A stretch of DNA of 64,000 nucleotides from Desulfobaculum sp044987625 (GTDB lineage: Bacteria; Desulfobacterota; Desulfovibrionia; Desulfovibrionales; Desulfovibrionaceae), in assembly GCF_044987625.1 (NCBI RefSeq), contig NZ_JBJDSB010000006.1, positions 124,001 to 188,000 on the forward strand. Reading direction: 5' to 3'. The translations under genes and the position numbers were made by a program. The notes below the pieces were generated by a model. That model did not search any database and had not been told where the DNA came from. It was given only the letters and a program-made list of their open reading frames with translations. The stretch's first letter is position 1. Each line of letters opens with the position of its first letter. Positions 57,252 to 64,000 of this stretch are shown here, piece after piece.

Positions 57252-58235
57252 TTACTCACCATGATGCGCTTTGTGCCAGCGACAGGCGGTGCCGACGATG
57301 TCATCGAGGTTGGTGTAGCGCGGGGTCCAGCTGAGTTCGGTTTTGGCGCGTGTGGCGTCTGCCACGAGCATGGGCGGGTCTCCGGCGCGGCGGGGGGCGT
57401 TTTCTGCTGGGACGGGGGAGCCGAGGGAGCGTCCTACGGCGTCCACGACTTCTCTGACGCTGGCGCCGTGTCCGGTGCCGAGGTTGATCATGCGGCTTTC
57501 GCCACCGTCCAGCAGCACCCCAAGGCCGAGCACGTGGGCGTCGGCAAGGTCGGTGACGTGGATGTAGTCACGGATGGCCGTGCCGTCGGGGGTGGGGTAG
57601 TCCTGCCCGAAAATCTTGATGGGTCCACGGCGGCCAAGGCCCGCCAGCACGGTGAGGGGGATGAGGTGGGTTTCGGGGTCGTGATCCTCGCCAATCTCGC
57701 CGTCGGGGTCGGCGCCTGCGGCGTTGAAGTAGCGCAGGGCCATGTGCTTGATGCCATGGGCGTGTTCAAAGTCGCGCAGAACCTGTTCAATCATGAGCTT
57801 GGTCCAGCCGTAGGGATTGATGGGGCGCTGGGGGAGCTGCTCGGTCATGGGCATGGTCTCGGGCACACCGTAGGTCGCGCAGGTGCTGGAAAAAATAATA
57901 TTACCGCAATTGTGGTCGCGCATGGCTTCCAGCAGGTTCACGGTGCCGTACACGTTGTTGCGATAGTACTTACCCGGATCCTCCACGGATTCGCCAACAT
58001 AGGTGTACGCGGCGAAATGGATTACCGCGGCAGGTGCGTACTTTGCGAAGGCGGCGTCCAGCGCGGCGCGGTCCTGAATATCCCCTTTGACGAGGGGACC
58101 CCACTTCACGGCCCATTCATGTCCATACACCATGTTGTCAAACGTGACGGGGGTGTAGCCTGCGGCCTTGAGCTGTTTGCAGGTGTGACTGCCAATGTAT
58201 CCGGCACCGCCGGTAACGAGAATATTCGTGCTCAT
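57252..58235 (-). CDS. galE: UDP-glucose 4-epimerase
   Basis: 327 residues. Interconverts UDP-glucose and UDP-galactose for surface polysaccharide synthesis. An SDR Rossmann start, ILVTGGAGYIGSHTCKQL, is followed by the catalytic FSSTCATYG Ser region and the Tyr-Lys pair in YGWTKLMIEQ. RYFNAAGADPDGEIGE and RDYIHVTDLADAH are also present. ATG 58235 is chosen for the family start MxxxILVTGG and an AAGAGAG site. It sits between gspF and gspC on the same strand, but its own terminator means gspF-galE and gspC onward are separate transcripts. Confidence 0.96.
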   Translation of the reverse strand: MSTNILVTGGAGYIGSHTCKQLKAAGYTPVTFDNMVYGHEWAVKWGPLVKGDIQDRAALDAAFAKYAPAAVIHFAAYTYVGESVEDPGKYYRNNVYGTVNLLEAMRDHNCGNIIFSSTCATYGVPETMPMTEQLPQRPINPYGWTKLMIEQVLRDFEHAHGIKHMALRYFNAAGADPDGEIGEDHDPETHLIPLTVLAGLGRRGPIKIFGQDYPTPDGTAIRDYIHVTDLADAHVLGLGVLLDGGESRMINLGTGHGASVREVVDAVGRSLGSPVPAENAPRRAGDPPMLVADATRAKTELSWTPRYTNLDDIVGTACRWHKAHHGE

Positions 58236-58349
58236 CGCGTGCTCTCTTGCGTGCGTTGAATGTCCGCGAAAAAAGCCCCGGGCGGGGCGTACTGGTCCAA
58301 GGGTACGGTTTCCTGTGGCTTTTGTCACCACCGGGAAGGCGAGAGGGGT

Positions 58350-59585
58350 TTAGCCGCTCAGAAGGCTGCCCATCTCGAAAAGTGGAAGCATAATGGCCAA
58401 AACAATGCCGCCAACAATGGAGCCAAGGACGAGAATAAGGACCGGCTCCAACAGCGCCATCCCGCGCGAGAGGGCGCCCTGCACGTCCGCTTCGCAGGCG
58501 CGGGCCACGGTGCGGAGCATGTCGGCAAGGGCGCCGGACTCCTCCCCTGCGGCAATCATTTGCATGTCGCCAGCGTCAAAGAGCTTTTGGCGGCCTAGCG
58601 CTGCGGCCAGGGTGCCTCCGGCGATGACGTCACCACGCACGCTGAGGCTCCCGCGTTGGAGGGCCGCATTGCTCAAGACGCCCTGCGTGATGCTCAGAGC
58701 TTGATGCAGGGGTACCCCGTGTTTCAGGAGCAAATAGAGCGTCCTTGCGTAGCGCCCCGCGTCGAAGCGCCGCCAGAGCGTGCCGAAAAATGGCGTGCGT
58801 AGCGCGGCGGTATGGAGGGTGCGGCGTCCTGCCGCAGTGCGGGCCCACAGCCGAAGGGCAAGGGCGGCGACAAGGACGGTTGCCAGAATCCACGGCCACC
58901 ACACAGTTACGGTGGTACTCAGAGCCATCAGCACCTGCGTTGGCGCGGGCAGTGCGTGGTCAAAATCCGTAAAGATTGCCGTGAGGCGCGGTACAACAAA
59001 GGCGAGAAGAAAGGCGACCACTCCTGCGCCAACGCAGCACAAAAAGGCCGGATAGGTCAGCGCGCTTCGGATGCGGCGCCGCAGGGCGTCATAGCGGGTG
59101 GTTGCCGCGCCGATTTCTCCCAGCACGGTGGCCAGCATTCCGGAGGCCTCTCCGGCGCGCACCATGGCGAGAACCATGGGGGAGAACTGCTGCTGCGTGC
59201 GCTCCATAGCCTCGGCAAGGGTGGCCCCGGCGCGAACCTGCTCGCGAATGCTGGCGAGGATGCGCTCCGGGCGCGCGCCAACACCGTGCTGCAGCATGCT
59301 GGTGAGCGCGGCGTCGAGGGGAAGCCCTGCATCCAGCAGCGTGGCAAGGCGGGTGGTCATGGACGCAAAGTCGCGCGGGGCAAGAGGCGAGCGCATCCGG
59401 GCGGCGAGGGCCCTGCGCAGTGAGGAGGGCGTGCTCGGCGCGCCACGGCCAACGTCCTCCAGCCACAAGGGGACAAGGTGGCGCTCGCGCAGGATGCGCC
59501 CGGCCTCGAAGCGGCTGGCGGCATCCACGGTGTCCTTCAGCACCTTGCCCTCTGGTGTGGCGGCTTCAAATCGAAAGACTGGCAT
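58350..59585 (-). CDS. gspF: Type II secretion inner-membrane platform protein GspF
   Basis: 411 residues with two GspF/PilC domains. The N-terminal PVFRFEAATPEGKVLKDTVDAASRFEAGRILRE is typical. Membrane segments are at about 165-190 region (ALTYPAFLCCVGAGVVAFLLAFVVPRL), about 240-262 (VWWPWILATVLVAALALRLW) and the C-terminal end (VLILVLGSIVGGIVLAIMLPLFEMGSLL). ATG 59585 has GAGGAG nine bases upstream; the open frame extends further through non-coding sequence. It is cut off from the rest of the gsp genes by galE (0.98 kb), although all lie on the same strand. It should still supply the GspF of that system. Confidence 0.94.
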   Translation of the reverse strand: MPVFRFEAATPEGKVLKDTVDAASRFEAGRILRERHLVPLWLEDVGRGAPSTPSSLRRALAARMRSPLAPRDFASMTTRLATLLDAGLPLDAALTSMLQHGVGARPERILASIREQVRAGATLAEAMERTQQQFSPMVLAMVRAGEASGMLATVLGEIGAATTRYDALRRRIRSALTYPAFLCCVGAGVVAFLLAFVVPRLTAIFTDFDHALPAPTQVLMALSTTVTVWWPWILATVLVAALALRLWARTAAGRRTLHTAALRTPFFGTLWRRFDAGRYARTLYLLLKHGVPLHQALSITQGVLSNAALQRGSLSVRGDVIAGGTLAAALGRQKLFDAGDMQMIAAGEESGALADMLRTVARACEADVQGALSRGMALLEPVLILVLGSIVGGIVLAIMLPLFEMGSLLSG

Positions 59586-59629
59586 TTGCCCAACGCTCCT
59601 CACGTGTCCCAAAGCCTTCGCATATCCGG

Positions 59630-59645
59630 TACAGAAGGTTCTGTA
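59630..59645. other. 16-bp inverted repeat between the activase gene and gspF
   Basis: TACAGAA-GG-TTCTGTA lies in the 91-base gap, 45 bases before the gspF start. It could be an operator or a small mRNA hairpin; nothing decides between these. Confidence 0.35.
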
Positions 59646-59676
59646 TCGTGGCTTGGCAGGAAAGGAAAGGGCTTGG

Positions 59677-62600
59677 CTAGGTTGCGGGGACGGGCGCTCC
59701 TGTTTCGGCCTGCCGCTGGGCGCGGGCTTTGGCCTGTTCCATGAAGGCCTCCACGTGCAGGCGGTTTGCCGGGGACGCGGTGCCGTCAAAGGCCAGAGAG
59801 ATGCAGGGGACGCCATAGTGGTGGCTGACGGTACGCAGCAGCGCTGTGACGACGGTCCCGGGCATACAGCCAAAGGGCATGACATTGATAACGCCATGGC
59901 ACCCGGCGTGGATCATATTCACAGCCGCGCCAACGCTGAGCACCGCCTCCCCGCGCAGGCTGTCGTTGATGTAGGGCGCTGCGGCTCGCAGGGTGGCGGC
60001 GGTATCCGGTTCGTGGATGGTCCGCAGGTGCCCGTCAAAGACGTGCTCAAGGCGGCGCTGGATGCCCGCCTGCACCCGCCGGGTCATGCCGAGGGTGAGC
60101 AGAGCGCGCAGGTCGCGTTCACGGCAGGCGTCCTGCACGGACATGGCGTTGACGTAGGCAATCCATTCGCCGATGGGGGCAAGCCATGGCTCCCCGCCAA
60201 GCTCCATGACCTTGCGGCAAATCTCCTCATTGCAGAAGGCGTTGGAGCGCACGTAAATTTCCCCGACGATGCCGATGCGGGGCACCAGTGGGCTATGGCC
60301 GCTGCGCAGGGCGGCGAAATCATCACGCGCGGCGGCAAGGGCGCGCGGCGCGGCATCAAGCGGCCCGCGTAGCGCCAGCCGCAGGCGGCGACTGTGCTCG
60401 CGGTGGCAGGCGTCCACCTGTTCGGGGTCTGCCGCGTTGGGACGCGTTTCGTGCAGGCATTTGGTCAAGAGGTCGTAGGCGACGATGCCGTACCAACAGC
60501 GGCGGGCGAGGTCGCGCCCAGCAATGCCCAAGTCATCATACAGGCGGGCGGATTGTTCCGGAGCGTACAGGGCAACATCCGCGTAGCCGAGGGACTCCAG
60601 AACCATGCTTTGGGCGTGGTTGTATTGCCCAAAGCGGCACGGGCCGGTTCCCCCGGGCATGAAAAAGGCAGAATGCTGCGGCTGAAAGCCCGGCTCCGCG
60701 CATTTTGCCAGCACATCACCAAGGGTGGTGGCGTAGGGATAGCACTCCTTGCCGGAGCACTCCCTCCGCGCGAGGGACACTGTGTCCGGCGTGGTACGCG
60801 GCAGCACCTCGGCCTCGACACCGCAGGCCCGAAATGCGGATTCCAGTCCGTACGAGCCGTCGGACATACGTGGCAGGTACACGGTGCGCCCGCGTCCTGT
60901 ATACGCGGCTGGGCGCGGCAGGCGGGGGCGCATAGCGCGCTGCTCGCGTCCGGCCTTGCGCCGCGTGCCTATGCTGTCCCAAAAGGCCTCCACCCGGGTG
61001 ATGATGCCTGCGTCCGCGCTGTGCTCATCAATTTCCAGAAAGAGGGCGGGCGTTCCCGCCAGCTCACGTTCGGCCAGCGAGTTAATGAAGGCGTCCGGCC
61101 CGCAGGAAAAACTGCCAATGCAAATGGGATACAGCCGCGCATCGCCGCGCACGGCGCGAAGCGCGCGCAAAATGCGCTGCCCGGAGCGCCAGTACATGGT
61201 CCCCCACGTCTCGCTGACGTCCTCTGCCGGCAAAAAGTCCATGGGGATGGCCGGGATGCCAAGGCCCGCCAGCTTTCGCGGCAGGTCGAGGTTCATGCCG
61301 GAATCAAAGGCGTTGTAGGGGCGCCCCACCACCACGGCGGCCTCGGTGTCGAGGTGCTTCAGCACTTCGCGGCCCTTGGCGCGCAGGCGGTCCTCAAAGT
61401 CGTGCTGCGCTGTCCACGCACGGGAGAGCGCCGCACGGACTTCGCGGCGCGAGACGCGCCATGGGCGGAGTGCGGCATGCAGTTCACGCTCCACGGCCCG
61501 GGCGCCGTGGCGCAGGTTCAGGGCTGGGGCCACCACGGCCGCGCGCGGGGCAAGCTGGCGGACCTGAAAGGGATAGCTCTGCGTCAGAGGGCACGAGAGG
61601 CCGTCGCCGTGCGGGTCGTCCGGAGTGTTCATGTTGATGAAGGACGGAACAAACAGCGCCTCGCACCCTTCCCCGGCATCGAACTGCGAGTGCAGCAGGT
61701 GCAGGGCGTGACCGAGGGCGGCCTTGACCGGGAAACAGGTGTCCGCAAGCACCGCCTCGGCCCCGAGGCGGGTCACTGCCGCGCGTGTTGCGGGGGAGAG
61801 GACGGGTTCAAACCCGCATTCCCAGAGAAAAGTCGTCACAAAGGGCAACAGGTCGTGCAGGAAGAACGCTTGCGGCACGCCCATACGCCCTCGCCGCGCC
61901 CGTCCGCCCGCTTGACGAAAGTGCTCGCCGCGCTGTGTATGCTCGGCCATAAGGGCGCGGTGGCGGAAGGCGAACAGGTCCTCTCCGGGTGGCTCACTTG
62001 CCCGGCGGATGTCGTACTTTTCGCAGCGTCCGCCGTAATACAAACTGTCTGACTCACCTTCGATGCGTACGGCGCGGATTTCGCACTGGTTCTCACACCC
62101 TTTGCAGGTAAAGGATTTTTGCTCGTAGCGCCGTTTACCAAGGTGGAAGCCGCGAAACGCCGTGGGGCGCTGGCCTTCAGCGATGGCGTCGCGCGCGGAC
62201 AGGGCCATGCCTATGGCTCCGGTGACGTCGTGGTGCTGGGGGATCATGATGGGCGTCTCAAGGATGCGCTCAAAGGCGGCGATGACGGCGCGGTTGAAAG
62301 CCGTGCCGCCCTGAAAGAAAATCCGCGAGCCAATGCGTCCCTTGCCCACAACGCGGCCCAGATAATTCTCCACAATGGAATAAGCCAGCCCGGCCAGCAG
62401 GTCGTCCATGCCCGCCCCTTGCGCAAGGGCGGAGAGCAGGCTGTTTTCCATAAACACCGTGCAGCGCTCGCCAAGGCGGCAAGGCGCAGGGGCGGTAAGG
62501 GCGCGCCGGGCGAATTCGCCCGTGATATCAATGCCCAGTTTTTCGGCCTGTTCCTCAAGAAAGGACCCGGTGCCTGCGGCGCAGGCCTTGTTCATGGCAA

Positions 62601-63942
62601 AGTCGGCAATGACGCCGTCGTCAATACTGATGAATTTGGAGTCCTGTCCGCCTATCTCGAAGATGGTATCCACGGCGGGATCAAGGAAGACTGCCGCCCG
62701 CGCCTGCGCCGTGATTTCATTGAGCACCACGTCCGCGCCAATAAAGTCCGCAATCATATACCGCCCGGACCCTGTGGTGCCGGCCCCGCAGATGCGTACG
62801 CGTCCGCCAAGCTCATGGCCAATTTCGCGCAGACCGCGCCGGACGGCCTCGATGGGACGGCTGGCCGTGCGCAGGTAGCGCCGCGCCAACACGCGTCCTG
62901 CCGCGTCCACAACGGCAAGATTGGTGCTGATGGACCCCACGTCCACGCCAAGGTAGCCGTCGCAGCCTTCCGGCGGGAGGGGGGCGACATCATTGGTCAT
63001 GGATTCCGGGTGTCGCGCGGCAAACGCTGCGGCATCATCCACAAGGGGCGCGCGCACATCGCGCCCGGTGCGGCGGGCCTCGCACCGTTTGCGCAGGGCT
63101 GCAAGGACGGCCGCATCCAACCATGCCCCGCGCCCCTCGCGCTGAGCGATGAGGGCCGCGCCATGCGCGCCCGTGGTGGTGGGCTGCGGCGGCACATGCA
63201 GGGCGTCCAACCCCAAAACTTCCCGCAATGCCCGGCGCATTCCGGCGCTGAGCGCCACGCCGCCCACAAAGGTCACGGGCTGGCGCACCGCCCGGCCACG
63301 GACAATGGCTCCCTTGAAATTGCGTGCCACGGCAAAGCACAGCCCTGCCACGATATCCGGCACGGACGCGCCAACCTGCTGCAGGTGAATCATGTCCGAT
63401 TTGGCAAAGACGCTACACCGTCCCGCCACACGTGGCGGCTCCGGGCATTCTAGGGCCACAGCGCTAAAATTCTGAATGCTAAGGCCCATACGTTCGGCCT
63501 GCTGGTCCAAAAAGGCCCCGGTCCCAGCCGCGCACACGGAGTTGAGGGAGAAGTCGTCCAGCACGCCGTCAGCAAGGGTGATAAGTTTGGAATCCTCACC
63601 GCCTATTTCAATAATTGTGGCCGCTTCCGGCACGGCGGCCAAAACACCAGCCGCATGGGCCGCCAGCTCCGAAATATGTTCGGCTTTTGCCTCGTCGGCC
63701 AGCCGCCGGGCGCCGGAGCCCGTCATGGTCAGGGCAAAGCCGCCGTGGGCGTCCAGGGCGTCAGCCAACAGGCGCAGGGCGACGGCTTCCGGCTCGCCTC
63801 TATGGCGCTCATAACGCTGGACAAGGGGAGAGCCGTCCGCATCAAGGACCACCAGTTTCACACTGACCGAGCCGACGTCCAGCCCGCCCCAACACTCCGC
63901 CCTCATTGCCGCTTTGCCGTGTTCCGCGCGTCGTGACCGCAT
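59677..63942 (-). CDS. Giant acyl-CoA dehydratase activase-like protein (double BcrAD/BadFG ATPase plus DUF2229/HgdB-like region)
   Basis: 1,421 residues. Two tandem ASKHA ATPase domains of the 2-hydroxyacyl-CoA dehydratase activator type are clear. Domain 1 (about 18-275) has GGLDVGSVSVKLVVLD and CAAGTGAFLDQQAERMG. Domain 2 (about 328-585) has GVDVGSISTNLAVVD, EIGGQDSKFISIDDG and CAAGTGSFLEEQAEKLG. Each has the second cluster Cys (CSVF, CTVF). A cysteine cluster CKGCENQC and a DUF2229 region follow (about 615-900), then an HgdB-like tail. Classical activators are single-domain homodimers with one [4Fe-4S]; here both halves are fused. Its role in anaerobes is undefined. The start at 63942 has GGAG six bases upstream. 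It is 91 bases ahead of gspF on the same strand. Confidence 0.9.
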   Translation of the reverse strand: MRSRRAEHGKAAMRAECWGGLDVGSVSVKLVVLDADGSPLVQRYERHRGEPEAVALRLLADALDAHGGFALTMTGSGARRLADEAKAEHISELAAHAAGVLAAVPEAATIIEIGGEDSKLITLADGVLDDFSLNSVCAAGTGAFLDQQAERMGLSIQNFSAVALECPEPPRVAGRCSVFAKSDMIHLQQVGASVPDIVAGLCFAVARNFKGAIVRGRAVRQPVTFVGGVALSAGMRRALREVLGLDALHVPPQPTTTGAHGAALIAQREGRGAWLDAAVLAALRKRCEARRTGRDVRAPLVDDAAAFAARHPESMTNDVAPLPPEGCDGYLGVDVGSISTNLAVVDAAGRVLARRYLRTASRPIEAVRRGLREIGHELGGRVRICGAGTTGSGRYMIADFIGADVVLNEITAQARAAVFLDPAVDTIFEIGGQDSKFISIDDGVIADFAMNKACAAGTGSFLEEQAEKLGIDITGEFARRALTAPAPCRLGERCTVFMENSLLSALAQGAGMDDLLAGLAYSIVENYLGRVVGKGRIGSRIFFQGGTAFNRAVIAAFERILETPIMIPQHHDVTGAIGMALSARDAIAEGQRPTAFRGFHLGKRRYEQKSFTCKGCENQCEIRAVRIEGESDSLYYGGRCEKYDIRRASEPPGEDLFAFRHRALMAEHTQRGEHFRQAGGRARRGRMGVPQAFFLHDLLPFVTTFLWECGFEPVLSPATRAAVTRLGAEAVLADTCFPVKAALGHALHLLHSQFDAGEGCEALFVPSFINMNTPDDPHGDGLSCPLTQSYPFQVRQLAPRAAVVAPALNLRHGARAVERELHAALRPWRVSRREVRAALSRAWTAQHDFEDRLRAKGREVLKHLDTEAAVVVGRPYNAFDSGMNLDLPRKLAGLGIPAIPMDFLPAEDVSETWGTMYWRSGQRILRALRAVRGDARLYPICIGSFSCGPDAFINSLAERELAGTPALFLEIDEHSADAGIITRVEAFWDSIGTRRKAGREQRAMRPRLPRPAAYTGRGRTVYLPRMSDGSYGLESAFRACGVEAEVLPRTTPDTVSLARRECSGKECYPYATTLGDVLAKCAEPGFQPQHSAFFMPGGTGPCRFGQYNHAQSMVLESLGYADVALYAPEQSARLYDDLGIAGRDLARRCWYGIVAYDLLTKCLHETRPNAADPEQVDACHREHSRRLRLALRGPLDAAPRALAAARDDFAALRSGHSPLVPRIGIVGEIYVRSNAFCNEEICRKVMELGGEPWLAPIGEWIAYVNAMSVQDACRERDLRALLTLGMTRRVQAGIQRRLEHVFDGHLRTIHEPDTAATLRAAAPYINDSLRGEAVLSVGAAVNMIHAGCHGVINVMPFGCMPGTVVTALLRTVSHHYGVPCISLAFDGTASPANRLHVEAFMEQAKARAQRQAETGAPVPAT

Positions 63943-63945
63943 GGC

Positions 63946-64000
63946 TTACTCCGCCGCCGTGGTTGAGGGTTCCGCCGCATCGCGCAGCCGCCGTAAGAAT
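63946..64000 (-). CDS. C-terminal end of a gene entering from the right edge
   Basis: Seventeen codons and a TAA (63946-63948) in one frame, encoding FLRRLRDAAEPSTTAAE. The stop lies three bases before the activase ATG, and the activase ribosome site overlaps this end. The spacing suggests an operon with the activase. Too short to identify, and the frame choice rests only on where the stop falls. Confidence 0.35.
   Translation of the reverse strand, partial: FLRRLRDAAEPSTTAAE

Overview
The window is GC-rich and gene-dense. Its mix of genes points to an anaerobic, Gram-negative bacterium of the Desulfovibrio type (Desulfobacterota). The clues are a 1,421-residue double acyl-CoA dehydratase activase, an exported FmdE-type protein, a stand-alone AICAR transformylase, a Tex protein, a Mut7-C protein and a type II secretion cluster. 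This placement is inferred from gene content; no rRNA or marker tree was available.

Layout. The first 1.1 kb holds the start of a membrane-protein gene running off the left edge, about 0.85 kb of non-coding DNA rich in hairpins and repeats, and a tRNA-Lys/tRNA-Glu pair. Housekeeping genes follow to 9.6 kb: serS, purA, mltF, an AICAR transformylase and an RNase II-family enzyme. From 22.0 kb back to 9.6 kb the minus strand carries one tightly packed run of 11 genes. These encode an exported protein with 19 acidic calcium-type loops, ExbB, ExbD, TonB, an exported FmdE-like protein, a TonB-dependent receptor, a LolA-like protein, two FtsX/MacB-type permeases, their ATPase and an outer-membrane barrel. 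This looks like one trans-envelope import/export machine of unknown substrate and is the best candidate here for an undescribed system.

After tex comes a plus-strand surface-glycan cluster (24.6-34.6 kb): cupin, DegT aminotransferase, methyltransferase, three glycosyltransferases, TylF-type methyltransferase, a TPR-GT2 fusion and an asparagine synthetase. A small unknown protein, an M48 membrane protease, a Mut7-C protein, a second identical tRNA-Glu and a chemoreceptor follow. The stretch 39.55-41.15 kb is non-coding and holds five head-to-tail copies of a 177/178-bp unit. An NtrC-type two-component pair, aspartate aminotransferase and sfsA precede the minus-strand type II secretion operon gspC-D-E-I-J-K-L-M-G-H. 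Its gspF lies apart, on the far side of galE. The right end is the giant activase gene and the tail of one more gene.

Two non-coding repeat families stand out. One is the tandem array. The other is a dispersed element found at 0.5, 41.0 and 57.1 kb, with a partial copy at 0.42 kb. Its 9-10 bp triloop hairpin differs between copies by paired changes that keep the stem intact, which suggests that a structured RNA or DNA element is under selection.
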